From assembly GCA_900095095.1 (NCBI GenBank), contig FMBT01000494.1, forward strand, positions 1-64,000: DNA of 64,000 nucleotides, written 5' to 3'. The notes under the pieces are model-generated. The model ran no database searches. It was given only the letters and a program-made list of their open reading frames with translations, and had not been told where the DNA came from. The DNA comes from Fragilariopsis cylindrus CCMP1102 (taxonomy: Eukaryota; Bacillariophyta; Bacillariophyceae; Bacillariales; Bacillariaceae). Of this stretch, positions 1 to 12,700 are shown one piece after another (the first letter of the stretch is position 1; each line of letters begins with the position of its first letter). Made by a program: the position numbers and the translations under genes.

Positions 1-1700
1 GGCGATGATGACAATGACAATGATGATAATAACAATAATGAGGAGAAGACGACGACGCCGAGAGAGGAGGAGGAGGAGAAGAAGACAATGACATTTGGAA
101 ACGATGATGACGCTGGTACCGCTTCTAATACCAGCCCAAGACAACAGCAGGATGCTGGTACCGTTGTGATCCAAGAATTATGTGAAGGTTTTCCTAATAA
201 TCGAACATTGAAGACCATTGAACTACAACGTTGTCGACTCACCGATTCTCAAATAGCTCTGATATTTGATACGTTATGTTCATCCACTTTAACATCACTT
301 AATTTATCCGAAAACTTTTGTAGAAAGTTAGGATTAGAAGCGTTAGATCGGATGCTAACATCGTCACCCCACCAGCCAGCAAACAACAGCAGCAACAGCA
401 ACAGTTGAATGGTGGCATCAACAACAACAACAAAACAACAAACAACAGCAAGGAGAAGAATTGCACAACAGGTGATGACCATCGGCAACAACATAAACAC
501 AAACAAAAACCATTGTCGACTGGAATCTCTTGATTTAAGTTACCAATTCATTAACACGTCGGAAGAAACGTACGGTATGACAGGTAGTGGAGAAGAAGAA
601 GAACAACGTATTCAATTGGATATTTTGACAAGGAATTGTACCACCAGGGATGCATGTGATAAGATATATCCTAACTTACGCAAATTGGTGTTGTGTGGAA
701 ATCAAATTGATGATTCCGATATGAAAGATTTAGCATTCTTAATCCGACATCGTTTCCCAAGGCTAGAAGAAATTGATTTACGGTTTAATGATATTACCAC
801 AGATGGATTACAAACTTTTGCCGATTATTCAGATCCAAACAACGATGATTAATTTCTTTACAACTAATAACAACAACTATAATGATAATGATACCACATC
901 CAATAAAACCAACACAACCAATAATGTGAGGAAGACACAACATAAAGATCATTTTCCACCACCAAGTAGTCGATTACGTATAATCCGATTAACGAATAAT
1001 CCATTGGTGATGACGAATCAAACATCGATAATATTATTGAAGTTGCTGAAAATATATCCTGAACTACAATTAATCCAATCCAATTTGGAATGGGAAAATG
1101 GGACCTCTATAGCTATGGACATCCAACATCTAGTGGATATCAATCGTGCCGGACGGAGTTCTTTTATTAGCAGGTAGCAGTGGTAGCACCAGTTGTGATA
1201 CTAGTGACACGACGTCATCAAGAAGACGAGAAGGTAATAATGACGGAGCGTCACCGATATCATCGCCTTCCTCTTCTAAAGCAGCAGTAGCAGCAGCAAC
1301 TAGCATGAAGTCACAACAACAACTATCACCCGAAGAAGGGAAGGAGGCGGAAACGCAGCATACGCATCAACGTCGTCCGATCCCATTATCTGCTTGGCCA
1401 CTCGTTTTAGCTCGTTTAACTCGTAAGGCACGGTATCCACATTATATACCGAAAAAGAATTCCATGAATGGGATGTTTTATTTAATTCGACATGGGCCTA
1501 TTATCGTCGAGCAGATCTCCTCAAGGGGGGGGAAAAGTAGTATTCACAACAACAGTAATAATAAAAATGGCAAAACCAATAACAATGAAGATCAAGACCG
1601 AAACGATCGTCGTCCGAAACGAAAATGGGGCGACCCTGCATTAGGTGGTTATGAAACATTAGAAGATTTTCTTCGGTGCGAGTTGGGGGTCAAATCATAA
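1..1700 (+). pseudogene. Leucine-rich-repeat protein, cut by the window edge and frame-broken
   Basis: The reading frame is open from base 1 with an acidic Asn/Asp/Glu-rich stretch, so the start lies outside the window. LRR units are clear: LKTIELQRCRLTD and LTSLNLSEN near 210-310, LESLDLS near 520, LRKLVLCGNQIDDSDM near 690 and LEEIDLRFNDITTDGL near 770. Next come LRIIRLTNNPL near 980, then DINRAGR and IPLSAWPLVLARLTRKA near 1130-1420. The last part resembles the C-terminal signature of diatom cytosolic LRR proteins. The product is spread over three frames. There is a stop at 406-408, a one-base shift at about 850 where an extra T gives TAA, and another at about 1160 where an extra A follows CGG. 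The frame near 365-510 is best read as a Gln/Asn linker in a third frame. I call it a pseudogene. Assembly indels are the alternative. LRR identity is good; its ligand and role are unknown. Confidence 0.62.
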
Positions 1701-1702
1701 TA

Positions 1703-1707
1703 TGCAT

Positions 1708-1757
<50 letters not shown>
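1703..1757. repeat. AT dinucleotide microsatellite
   Basis: Almost pure alternating TA with one or two interruptions, starting directly after the TAA of the upstream gene and so probably in its 3-prime untranslated region. Confidence 0.9.
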
Positions 1758-1760
<3 letters not shown>

Positions 1761-2612
1761 CCGAAGGGAAGATATACCATTTCAAAGAACCAGCATATTT
1801 CCATCCATTCATAATACATACAAGTAATGGCATTGTTTTAAACCTCTTTATTTACTAATGTTTCGTTTTGTGTTGGTGTCGTTAAAGGATGGAAGTATAT
1901 ATAAGGGAGTAGATTATTTTGTTCTTTGACCTTAGTTTTCAGAACGAAATAATAATGTGAGCCATGAAATTAGAAACAAGCAAGGCTCGTCCAAGTGGAT
2001 AAATAATGTCCAAGATAAAAGATCCAAATTTTCAACTCCTTGTCGATGTTAATTTATTTGTGCGCCTTAAAATCAATCACCCCTAGCAAAAAACGAACTA
2101 TGGTTTCTCACGGCACCCTCTCTGAATACGTTTATAAGTGTGATTGAATTACTTGTTATCATAAAAAAGCGATATGAAGGGCGTAAGGACGCTGAGAGGG
2201 GTTCGCGCACTGTGAAGACTACGACTTCTACATTTTCCAGAGCTTTTCGTATTGTGTTTAGACGTCATCAAAAAACAATGTTATATAAGCTGAAAAACAA
2301 AAACAAAGGAAAAACAGAAAAAAATTCGAAAACCCTTAAGCTCGGGAATTTAATGAATCAATCGCTCTCCCTAACGGTTGATTTCGTTTTTATTTCGAAT
2401 TAATTGGGTTTACCACTGCCGTTGAGAAAAGATTTCAACTTCCATAAAAAACATCGATACTGTAGCTACAATGGAATTCGGTTTGTTTCGCTCTTATTAG
2501 ATAATTCGTATTGTCGTGCACCTCGAGCGAGGTGTTACAGTACATACGCAGGAGGGTGCACCAAGGCAAACTTCAGCATAGTTATTTAGTTCTCCGAATC
2601 ATCTATCCTTCC

Positions 2613-2634
2613 ATGCATGCATGCATGCATGCAT
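2613..2634. repeat. GCAT tetranucleotide repeat
   Basis: About five and a half tandem ATGC units. A similar run occurs at 58691-58712 inside the intron of the FkbM gene. Confidence 0.85.
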
Positions 2635-2845
2635 ACCGGTAGATAGAAACAAAAAGTAAAAAGAGTACGACCGTTGATTGAATTGAATGAATGGGTGTGA
2701 GTTGTGTAGAATCCCCATCAAAATTATCAACGTTATTGTGTTACTTTTTGTCATATATTACCTTTACCGAACATTGTCTTCGTAAAAGTCATTTATTCTA
2801 ATACTTACTACTACCCAGTAATCAAATCAAATCAAATCAAACACC

Positions 2846-4015
2846 ATGAGAATCATCATTCCATCAGTACTACTGTCTGCGCTCCTTTCCATCACTGGCG
2901 TACAAGGACAAGTAATTCCTATCTGCGCTTCTACAGATCCTACAAATGCCGCTTTACAAAAAAAAGAAAATGGAACAATCTGTAAGTAGTTCCTTCTTCT
3001 GCTGCTGCTTCTGCTTGATTTTTGTTCTTGTTTCGTTTCGTTTGTCTGTTTTATTTAATTCGTTCATTAACTCTTTCGTCACGTCATCGGTGCTGCTACT
3101 TACGACTAATGGTACTTACAGTACGACAAATACACATCTACAGTTATTATTCGAGAAATATTATTTCTGACCTACAAAATCCTATCTATATTCTCTTTTT
3201 CTCTTTCTTTTACATTAGATACTCTTTTATGTGGAAATGGACCGGCGCCTTTCAATGTCGCCAACCCTCAGTTTACAACATTTTGTGCTGCGTTAGAAAT
3301 AACTAAACTAGCTACAACCAAATCGATTTTACAAAACGTTATTTCTAGAGAGGTTACTGTTTTCGCACCCGTCAACGCTGCTTTCGCTTTTATCACGCCC
3401 GAGAACCTTCAGGACCTTCTTACAGAACAAGATAAGTTAGCAAGAATCATAGAGTTACACATTAGTGATGGAAGATTACTGACTTCCGATCTTGACTGTA
3501 ATAGGGAAATTCCCGCTATTAACACTCAAGTCGAAATAGGTGGTACTTTGCCTAGACCTAGTGTTCAAGAATCAAGAACTAAATGTACTACAGCTGGAAC
3601 GTCGTTTCAAATCGGACCGGGTAACAATGTGCCTGCTGATTGGCCTGAAATTGGTTCACCTAACGATTTATTCGACCGAACACAGTTCCCTGCAAATCCC
3701 GAAGTACCGCTATTATCCAATGCGGACGGTAAGTTTAGTTCAAATGTCAATGTTTGTAACGGTGTTGTTCAAGTTGTAAATAATTTCCTCCAACCTTTCC
3801 CACACAACAACGGAAGCAAGGGTGGAAAGGGAGGAAAGGGAAGTAAAGGCTATTATAACGATAGTAAGTCTAGTAAGTCTAGAAAGATGGGTGGTCGTGC
3901 ACTTGATCAAAACATGATTAATGAAACAGATGAAGACAACTCCACGCACGACCGACGCAAACGACTACTCGAATCTTTAGTAGAACCCAACGGTAATATT
4001 GAACAATTGGACTAA
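2846..4015 (+). CDS. Secreted fasciclin (FAS1) domain protein, two exons
   Basis: Joining 2846-2981 to 3219-4015 gives 310 residues. The 237-base intron begins GTAAGT and ends ACATTAG, and the join keeps frame. The N terminus MRIIIPSVLLSALLSITGVQG is a clear signal peptide. One FAS1 domain spans about residues 60-236. It contains TTFCAALEITKL, the H1-like VTVFAPVNAAFAFI, LARIIELHISDGRLL, and the H2-like block VNVCNGVVQVVNNFLQPF. After it comes a basic Gly/Lys/Ser stretch (SKGGKGGKGSKG), then an acidic to basic tail. FAS1 proteins are extracellular adhesion or matrix proteins, and diatoms carry many. A role in the cell wall or in adhesion is inference. The ATG is the first after a CAAAT-repeat leader. 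No transmembrane or GPI signal is obvious at the C terminus. Confidence 0.9.
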
Positions 4016-4584
4016 ACAGAAGAAACGAATGTTCCATTTACGTTCATTCTTTTGATTGGGTCACGTAACGTAACGACACACACACACACACACGTAAATC
4101 AAAATACGACGAAGTAATATAATAGTCGTAATTACTTTATATTGTTATTGATGTGATTGAGAGGTCGGGTGCAATAATCAATGGTATTGCTATTATTATT
4201 GTGCTGTATAACCGATCTACTATTTATTTGTTTGCGGCGGGGAGTTGGGTGCAATTTTTATCTTAAAATTTGTGCTGTTTACCGATTTTCTGTTGTGCTA
4301 TTATCTACTGGTATAAAATTAATGATAAAGATAATGATTTTAACTTTAACTTTTTAGGAGTCGAGACTATTAGTAATAGGTAGGTAGCTAGACAGACAGA
4401 CAGAGCTGTTCTTCTATAGTATGATTGAGTATAGTAGATACATCAGTTCTGGTATTTTTGTTCGTCTGTTTGTTTGTTTGTTTGTTTGTTTGTTTGTTTG
4501 TTTGTTTGAAAACGCACTAGCTGCAAATCACAATCGATGTAAAATTTAATTGATTCTTCAACAGTGTATTAGTTGTAACATAAC
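4016..4584. other. Intergenic spacer with GTTT and AC repeats
   Basis: No gene seen. It contains a short AC run near 4077-4092 and a GTTT tetranucleotide array at 4466-4508. Confidence 0.6.
4466..4508. repeat. GTTT tetranucleotide array
   Basis: About ten tandem TTTG units in a gene-free spacer. Confidence 0.88.
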
Positions 4585-5345
4585 TTATTGTGTTATAGAG
4601 TTTGTTTTCTCTACCAAGATGATTGATACAGAGATAACCTCCTTCTTCTTCTTGTCCCATTTATATTCCTCTTCCTCCTCTTCGGCTGCCATCGCTGCTG
4701 CCATAACTGCTGTCTCAATACTACGAAAATCTTCATTGGATAGATGAGTTCCACCTGGCATGTACGATTGACCCATCTAATTTGATTCATATTAATCTTT
4801 TCCATCAATAATGGTTCATCTTCTAGAATACTCTTCACTGATACTACATGCCGTAGATCAAAATCAAAATCAAATTTAAGTTCACCAAAGGTTTTTTTTT
4901 TCTAATGAATATTGTAGTCCAGAATTTGAATTTATTTTGACCGCCACCATTCGGATACAATCGATCACAATAATCAAAATCATCACGATCATGATCATCA
5001 TTGTTGGTACGGTATGCAATTCTATTTCCTCTTGATTTTGTTTTTTGTTTTGAACTGGATGAATCCATAATGAACTTCCATGGACATATATAATGAAGGA
5101 ATATCATTAGCCTAGATTACTTTTAATACTGTAATAATATATTCATACCAAATTGACCATGATGGTTTATAATTAACCGAATCTGGATTAGATAGTAGTC
5201 CTAATGGTGGACTGGGTAATGTTCCCGATAAATGTGTCATACCATTTGTCGTCATTTCAATAGCATACCTCAATGCAAGTAGAAGATTGTAGATTCGATC
5301 TTGGATTGATTCATTGTGGATGTTCCAGATAAATGTCTCGTTCAT
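4585..5345 (-). pseudogene. Unrecognised coding remains in several frames
   Basis: Three neighbouring minus-strand open stretches look coding in composition but lie in different frames. 5345-5112 begins MNETFIWNIHNESIQDRIYN and includes SVNYKPSWSIWYEYIITVL. 5107-4844 includes DYCDRLYPNGGGQNKFKFW. 4838-4585 includes KSILEDEPLLMEKINMNQIRW in one frame and YMPGGTHLSNEDFRSIETAV in another. A single protein read across them would need introns or at least two frameshifts, and I found no convincing splice pair. I do not recognise a family. It is either a decayed gene or a multi-exon gene I could not assemble. Confidence 0.35.
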
Positions 5346-6393
5346 TAATTTAATTAATTATAAGGTGATCATTCGTCATTGTTTTTTTTTTCTGTCGAAC
5401 GAAGCAAATACTCTAATTGTCTCTTACTATGTTGTTCTGTATCACTTTTTTTTCTTCGGTGAGTGAAAAAAGAAAAGAAAAGAGATTCCATTCGATTCGA
5501 TAAAACTACCGCGCCATAATTCATTCATTCATTCATGATGGTGCTTGTATTCCTCTACCCAATATAAACACGAGGACGGAAACCTTCCATAAAAGGTGTA
5601 GCAATGATAATAAAAATAATCACGAACAACTCAAGAACGAAGAATCTTTTTTAGATGTCAACTTGACAAGACGATAAGTTTTCTAGATGTTGTTCGACAC
5701 AACGATTTCTTGGATTTCTTGATTGATTGATTCGCGCCAAAAGTTCGCTTTTTTATTTTATTTGTGCGGATGGATGTTCAAGGCGCGCGCCAAAAGCGGG
5801 GTGTACACACTCTTCGTAGCATGCATCTACGGGGGGGGGGGGACCTACCGTAAGTCTAACCGTCAAACTGCCAAGAATTCATTTAGACACAAAATCACCC
5901 CTTTAGTACCAGGCTAAACGAGAATATCAGAACCATTCACAATTCCTGCTTTCTTTATTTGTAAGGGTTCAAACAAATTTACTAACAAGTATTATAAATG
6001 AAGGTAGACGCATTGTTATGATTATCTACTATTACTGGTGTATTTTAATAGTTAGTTTTATTATAGCACGTACTATATAAAATTGTATAGCTACTGTATC
6101 GATATTGATCGATTATAGCGTGCTTATAACTTATGTGTGTGTATGTATAAAGTGACGTCAAATAGGAGGGAGTATACGTGCAGAGCGGTATATGTGGATG
6201 TGCACTCACTCACTCACTACTTATTAGCAGCTTACTTGCTGTAAACACGAATAACAAAACGGTGGTGGTGATTTGATACATATTCAAGGTATTCGTCGTT
6301 GTCTTCTTGCTTGCTTGCTTGCCTGCCTGCCTGCCTGCCTACGTCTTTTCTTTTCTTTCTTTCTCACTCTCTCATTTTTTCCAATAGCAAAAT
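5346..6393. other. Intergenic spacer
   Basis: No gene supported. It holds ATTC tetramers near 5519-5536, a 12-base poly-G at about 5831-5842, ACTC tetramers near 6204-6219 and a compound CTTG/CCTG array near 6308-6340. A perfect TGACGTCA (CRE-like) octamer sits at 6153-6160, but not upstream of any gene I can define. Confidence 0.55.
6308..6340. repeat. Compound CTTG/CCTG tetranucleotide array
   Basis: About four CTTG units followed by about five CCTG units. A similar CCTG array occurs at about 32447-32474. Confidence 0.85.
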
Positions 6394-7986
6394 TTATCGC
6401 CAAGAGGATGATGATAATGGTGGTGGCATCATACGAGGACGGAAGTTACGTTGCTGTATCGTCGTGCAATAACGATTGTGAGGAGGGTGGTGGTTCTTAT
6501 TATTATGGTGACTTGTGGTGGTAGTGAAAACTCTAGTAGCAACAGTAGTGGTGGTCCTGCCGTCGTTGATGGTATTCGTAGTCTTATTTTCATCGTCGTC
6601 ATTGTCATTGTCACTATCGTCGTCGTCATCGTCGTCACTACTATCACTTTCGTCATCATCATCGTCATCATCATTATTACTACTATCACTATCACTACTA
6701 TCATCAGAATCGGTGGTTCCAGTAAGTGACGGTGTTTCATTTCCTTTATCATCATTCCTAGTTGTAACAGAAGCAGTAGTAGTAGTGATAGTATCCAATG
6801 ATCTCGCATCCAAATCTGCTAAAACTTGTGCTAACTTTACAGAGCGACGACTTGATATAGTAGATGTGTGTCCCAATAATTCTTGCTGTTCATAAAGTGT
6901 CAACGACGTGCTGCATTTTTCATTCGCATCATCATCATCAAAAGACGATGAGTCGTCGTAATCAATACTGTTGTTCTTTTTATTTTTATTTTTATAATTG
7001 GTATTATTATTCCTCCGTCGGAAGTGTTCTTGCAAACGAAGGATAGTTCGTGAATGTGTCTTCCGATATCTTTTTGCATCCGGTATTACTGCCCATTCTA
7101 ATCCACGAACATGAGTGGGCAAATTAATTTCAATTCCACTTTCAAGTTCAATTCTGTCTGTGGATCTTATCCTTTCTGCAACTGCAATTGCTGCAGTGGT
7201 AGTGATGCCCTCGGACAATATCGATGATGATGACGACCGCGGTTCATTATCATCCTTATCTACCGTGTTGTGACGTTTCCGTTTCTTCGTCGTGATTGGA
7301 TTAGTGGTAGAAATGGCAATGGCGGCGGCGCCGGTAGCAGTAGCAGTTGCAGCGATACGGCGTTGTTTCAGTCGTTCTCGTTGAAAGAAATTATAAACGT
7401 CATCTTTAAAGTGATTGTCTGCATCTTCATTTTCATCTGATGATGATGCTGATGATGGATAGTTATTGTCGTCTTGCTTATAATTATTATTATTCTGATT
7501 ACAGTCATTCACAATCTCATGAAAGACAAGATTGGCACGTTGTACTTCAATGGGATGATACCGTTTGAAATTACGTGATACTCTTTGATTGGATAGAAGT
7601 ATTTCTTTTCGTTCTTCTTTGGTCCACCATAAACTAGCTTTGGTACAGGGTGTTGATGTTGTTGTTCCAGTAGTAGCAGTAGTAGTAGCAGTTGAGGTTG
7701 CTGTTGTGGAAAAGAATGAGGCGGATGTTAACAATGGAATGTATGTCACATTTTTATTAATTCGAACAACACGGTTACGGACGACACCAGTCTTTTTCCT
7801 CTTCTTTTTATTTTTCTTGTCAGTGGTATTATTCACCACCGTCGATGACAACAAGGCATCGTCAGTATCAGCAGGCGATTTTAGCTGTAGGTGTGGCTGT
7901 GGTAGGAATGTCTGTTGTTGTTGTTGTTTATCGTCATCTTGATGAGCAAGTTTCGGAGGAGGACCCTCACAACATACGACACCCAT
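6394..7986 (-). CDS. Low-complexity protein with lipidation-type N terminus MGVVCCEG
   Basis: The first true ATG is at 7986 and gives 530 residues; the open frame continues upstream without a better ATG. The N terminus MGVVCCEG fits N-myristoylation at Gly2 with palmitoylation at Cys5 and Cys6, so membrane attachment is plausible. Basic KKNKKKRKK and VRNRVVRINKNVTYIP follow. Two short blocks look conserved in diatom hypothetical proteins: SLWWTKEERKEILLSNQRVSRNF, and later VRGLEWAVIPDAKRYRKTHS with LRLQEHFRRR. The rest is Thr/Asn/Ser linker and long Asp/Ser runs. About 145 bases (7155-7298) match part of the GPCR-like gene at 36125-36310. No catalytic domain is seen. Function unknown. Confidence 0.7.
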   Translation of the reverse strand: MGVVCCEGPPPKLAHQDDDKQQQQQTFLPQPHLQLKSPADTDDALLSSTVVNNTTDKKNKKKRKKTGVVRNRVVRINKNVTYIPLLTSASFFSTTATSTATTTATTGTTTSTPCTKASLWWTKEERKEILLSNQRVSRNFKRYHPIEVQRANLVFHEIVNDCNQNNNNYKQDDNNYPSSASSSDENEDADNHFKDDVYNFFQRERLKQRRIAATATATGAAAIAISTTNPITTKKRKRHNTVDKDDNEPRSSSSSILSEGITTTAAIAVAERIRSTDRIELESGIEINLPTHVRGLEWAVIPDAKRYRKTHSRTILRLQEHFRRRNNNTNYKNKNKKNNSIDYDDSSSFDDDDANEKCSTSLTLYEQQELLGHTSTISSRRSVKLAQVLADLDARSLDTITTTTASVTTRNDDKGNETPSLTGTTDSDDSSDSDSSNNDDDDDDDESDSSDDDDDDDSDNDNDDDENKTTNTINDGRTTTTVATRVFTTTTSHHNNKNHHPPHNRYCTTIQQRNFRPRMMPPPLSSSSWR

Positions 7987-9721
7987 GGTATCTGAATATA
8001 CTGTAGTGCTCCTAGTAGTCTTATGCGTGTGTTGTGTTAGTTCGATTTGATTGATTCGAAGACCCTTTTTATTGTAATACGACAACAAACACGGACGGAC
8101 AACGAATTGAAGAAGGGGTAGGAATAAAAATAGAATAGTACAAAAAAGGCTGTGTGAGTGAGTGACGTGAGTGAGTGAGTGAGGTGATCAATTTCTAATT
8201 TATCTGATATAGCAGCTAGCGGAGGACTTTATCGGATTGTCTATAGCTTAGCTTAGTAGTCTTATATATATGTTAGTTCGATGGTATTTATCGTGTGTGT
8301 GTGTGTTTTTAAATCCATCGTGAAATACCACAACGGACGGCAACGCATCACAATATCAACGGACTTGACTGGACTGGACTGGACTGGACTTACCTTGGCG
8401 GGGTTATAAATTGATAAAATAGATTCTACAGAAAGTGCAGTCTGCCTGTGATCAATTCAATTCCGATCGGATAGGATAGGAGGACTTATAGGGCGATTTA
8501 AATTTGATAGATGATATGAATACTTTACCACTTACGATAGCTTATAGTAATATGTATATACAGTATAGAATACGGATTGGGTTTTATGGAGCAATTGTGA
8601 TTGATTTTATGACTTTGAATGAAGAATATACAACAAGATGGCGTAGGTGCTGTAACAGGTCCTACCGTGACTTATGTTATGAATGCATTGTGCCGTCTCA
8701 CCTTGGCTTCTTCTGCGGCATTCTGCTTTCTTCTGCATTCGTGCACAAAAAGGAAAAAGGAAACAAGCAACGAAATGGCATTTTTGAAGACTTGAAGCTT
8801 GATTTAGGCGAGGGCGGAGAGGGTAATAAATCTAATCCTTCGGCTTACGATACAGCAGTTAGTGGTACATTAAAATAAAAAGTACATTACGACTAGTTTA
8901 TTAAAATTATTGATTGACTCACACGTTTTGTTCGAATCACACGTGTTTCAATAATCTAACGCGACCAAGCATTTTCTTTATGTTCTCTTCCAACTTTTTA
9001 TTAACTCTTGTCACGCCTGATAAAATTTTCAATGAGCATAATTGTTTGGTGTGCGAAGGAATTCTCTTATGCTGTCGTCTACGTGTTCATGCGTTGAGCC
9101 GGGGGAGCTGCAAAACATGTTTTAGGGGAAGGGGGAGCATTACCTTTCTGAATACCCGATTATTACTTGGCTCCCCCGAATTCATTCATTATGGCTCTAC
9201 GACTGAATGACGTACTGGCAGTGGTATCCTCTACACAGCGAAGAAGAATGCAGTCACGACGACAACGACATATCATCGTCATCATCCGATCATACAGTAT
9301 TACCCCTTGACGATTATTTCCTTCTTCTGACCAAGTTTTACCGTACTGTTTCAGTCCAGGAGTGTGCGTAGTTGCAAGAAACAACCAGCCAAGCAGTGTG
9401 GTCGCTGGACGAGTGAGGAAGTAAAAAAGAAACCCCCATCCACATTAACGATCATAATCTACAGTACGTTCAAGTCAGTGCTGTATTCAACGTTTCTTCA
9501 ATATTATATCTAAACGATCCATCGAGAAGATAAAAAGTGAATCAAATCGAATCGAAAATCGAATCAAGCTAGTGAGTGAGTGAGTGAGTGATAGAGTGAT
9601 AGAGTTAGGAAGAACAAAAAAGAAGAGTTTGGCTGGCTGACCTACGAAAATCGGATTGCAACAACAACAACAACAACAACAACAATAATAATAATACCGA
9701 AGATACATACAATAAAACAGA
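7987..9721. other. Intergenic spacer and probable divergent promoter region
   Basis: It lies between a minus-strand gene and the plus-strand ABC1 kinase. It contains GAGT tetramers near 8155-8181, GGACT pentamers near 8361-8391, and a CAA/AAT run just before 9721. A 124-codon open frame at 8504-8878 starts without ATG and has no recognisable feature. Confidence 0.55.
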
Positions 9722-12700
9722 ATGATGATATCCTGTTGTCGCTGCTCGTCGATAGTACTACTCGTTGCACTGTTGCTTCCAGCAGTGGAAGGATTTCGAT
9801 CTGCGTCACCACTGATATCGGTAGGAGTACAACAACAACAACAGCACCAGCAAGATCGACAACGACAACGACGATCAGTAGTAGGTCCTTTATTTGCGAC
9901 TGGTGGTAACTGGAATGATTTAACTGCTAAACTTTTAACAACTCCTACTAATGCTGCTAGTGGTGGTGGTGGAACTGCAACTGCAACCACGGAGGGTATT
10001 TCTACTTTAATTGGTACAATCCAATCACTATTACAACACTCTATTGACCAAGGACAATTAGTATTACAACATATGAATGAATTATTTGTATCAATAGTAT
10101 CCTCATTGACTTCCATAATTCCTTCTTCCAATATCAATTTTGATACAGTATCATCCATACAACCACTATTAGATCAATTCAAAGAAGCAGTTGTTTCGAT
10201 TGGTATCTTATCCAATGACGATGCCATGAAAGTGATTCATTCGATCAATACCGCATTTAGTGTCTTAAATACACCCGAATCCATTGTGGTCTCCGCTATA
10301 ATCTCGTATGTGGTAATTAATTCAGTCATGACCTGGAGTGATTCACCACCACCGGGTCGACCGTATCCCAAAGGAAAATATGATCCCATCGCAGCACGGA
10401 TTTATTTTGATAGTCGACCACTCCAAGTATTGTCACGAAGTGTTACCATTACCGTGAAATCCTTATCCTTTGCCATGAAATTAGCACAAGATAAATTTAT
10501 TGGTGGTGCAGATACATGGCAAAAAAATCAAGAACAACGTGGATTAGAATTAGCACAATTATTAACCGAACTGGGTCCCACCTTTATTAAAAGTAAGTTC
10601 CAATATCAAATCAAATCAATAGAATGAAAAGAATTAGTACTCCCACACACACAACAAGAAGCAATGTTGTATACCTTGACGTTTCGATTCCCTTTTTTGT
10701 TGTTTCTTACACAACATGTATCTTGTTTTGCTTCGTTTATCTTTGTATCGTCATTCGTTTTTAACTTGCACACAAACCAAACCCCTTGCAAAAAAACCAA
10801 AACAACAGTCGGTCAATCATTATCGATTCGTGCTGATATATTATCACCGGCCTATATTAAGGGTTTGTCCTCCTTACAAGATAATGTTCCTGCTTTTGAT
10901 ACAGCCACAGCCATAGAAATTTTAGAAGAAGAATGGGGTGTTCCAGTGGGAGATGTCTTAGAAGGTGGTTTATTGGAGTCAGCAAAACCAGTGGCGGCGG
11001 CATCACTAGGTCAAGTGTATAAAGCTCAACTGAAGGGGAGTGGTGTGGAAGTGGCTATTAAAGTCCAACGACCGAAAATAACTACACAAATTGCCTTAGA
11101 TATGCATCTGTTGCGTGAATTTGCACCCATTGCACGCAGGACGTTCAATCTGGCTACCGATACGGAAGGTACCGTCGATGCCTGGGGTTCAGGGTTCGTG
11201 GATGAATTAGATTACCTCCAAGAGGCGAGTAATGGAAAATATTTTTCCGAACAAATTTTAAAAACTTCCTTGAAAGATGTGGTTCTAGCACCCGAAGTCA
11301 TTGATGAATATACATCCGGAAAAGTACTGGTCACGGGTTGGGTAGATGGTGAACGTCTGGATCGATCCAGTCAAGAGGATGTATCAGTACTTTGTTCGAT
11401 TTGTATGAATACGTATTTGTCTATGATGCTTGAAATGGGGATGTTACATTGTGATCCTCATCCGGGCAATTTACTTAGAACGCCAGATGGAAAATTATGT
11501 ATATTAGACTGGGGGATGGTAACCACTCTCCCACCTGGCTTACAATTAACATTACTGGAACATATGGCTCACTTAACAAGTGGTGATTATGCGGAAGTTC
11601 CACGGGATTTGTACTTACTAGGTTTTGTTCCAGCCGATAAGGAAAAGGTGATTGAAGATAGTGGTGTTGTAGATGTATTAGCAGATATTTATGGACAATG
11701 GACGTCAGGGGGTGGTATGGCAAGCATCAATGCGAACGATGTATTGGTTCAAATTCAAGACCTAGCATCAACGAGGGGTAATTTATTTCAGATTCCACCC
11801 TACTTTGCCTACATTGCCAAATCATTTTCAGTCCTAGAAGGTATCGGTCTATCGAATGATTCGAAATATAGTATCATCAACGAATGTTTGCCGTATATCA
11901 GTAATCGATTGTTAACCGATCAAGATAAGATGGGTAATGCACTTAATTCGTTTATCTTTGGTCCTGGTAAAGACGATTTGGATACACGTTTAATTGATAT
12001 TAACCGCATTGAACAATTGGTAACTGGATTTGGTAACTTTACGGCATCATCAGCATCCGGATCATTGTCTACCCCGACGACAGCGACATCGGGGGTTGGT
12101 GAAAACTCTACTACCACTAGCACTTCCATCGGAATGCTTGAAAAGCAAGCTGATCAAGTTTTAGATATTATTTTGACAGAAGATGAAACACCTCTTCAGC
12201 AAATATTGATCGAACAATTATGTAAAATATTAGCTGCCAATACAAGATCATTATGGACGGAAGCTCGAGTTCGATCGGGGGTGTTACCTACGGGTCGGAC
12301 CGTTTTAGGGACTATTGTAGATCCATTTGGTTTATTTCAAACGTCTCCTTTGGTCAATGCTGATGACCAAGATGAACGGGCTGTTCAAACAACGAAGGAA
12401 CTAATAGCCTTATTGAGTAGTGTTAATGATGGAGGTGGTGATGGTATCGACGTTCAGTCACTTAGCAATGAAGATCAGATTATCTTTTCTCGTGTATTAA
12501 GTCAAAAACTTTGGGAGCGTCGATCAGCCTTGATTAAATCATCAAATCGATTCGTGAATCAACTGCTACAACTAACTGCAACACGATTAGAAACACCAGA
12601 ACGGGTACCAGTTGGTCAACGTACTCCAACCGTTGGTGTTTCATCGACATCATCGCAGGGTGCGGCTACTGCTACGGCTACGGCAACAACCGAAAGTGAC

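Larger units (their letters stand above)
1701..2845. other. Intergenic spacer with simple repeats
   Basis: No supported gene. It holds an AT dinucleotide tract right after the LRR stop, a GCAT tetranucleotide run at 2613-2634 and a short CAAAT repeat (about 2821-2840) just before the FAS1 start. The small open frames here have no recognisable domains. Confidence 0.6.

Noticed and set aside
1-1700. Programmed frameshifting as the reason for the LRR gene breaks
   Set aside because: Shifts occur at unrelated sequences, in both directions and at several sites, without slippery motifs.
6153-6160. TGACGTCA, a CRE-like site of interest in diatom CO2 responses
   Set aside because: It lies downstream of the minus-strand gene and not near any supported start; one octamer is weak evidence.
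6451-6895. Val/Ile/Ser-rich frames opposite the low-complexity gene
   Set aside because: Produced by antisense reading of Asp/Asn codon runs.
8504-8878. 124-codon plus-strand open frame
   Set aside because: It starts without ATG, has no recognisable motif and lies in a spacer.
9487-10158. 223-codon minus-strand frame over the ABC1 kinase leader
   Set aside because: Antisense to the kinase exon; its Cys run comes from a CAA repeat.
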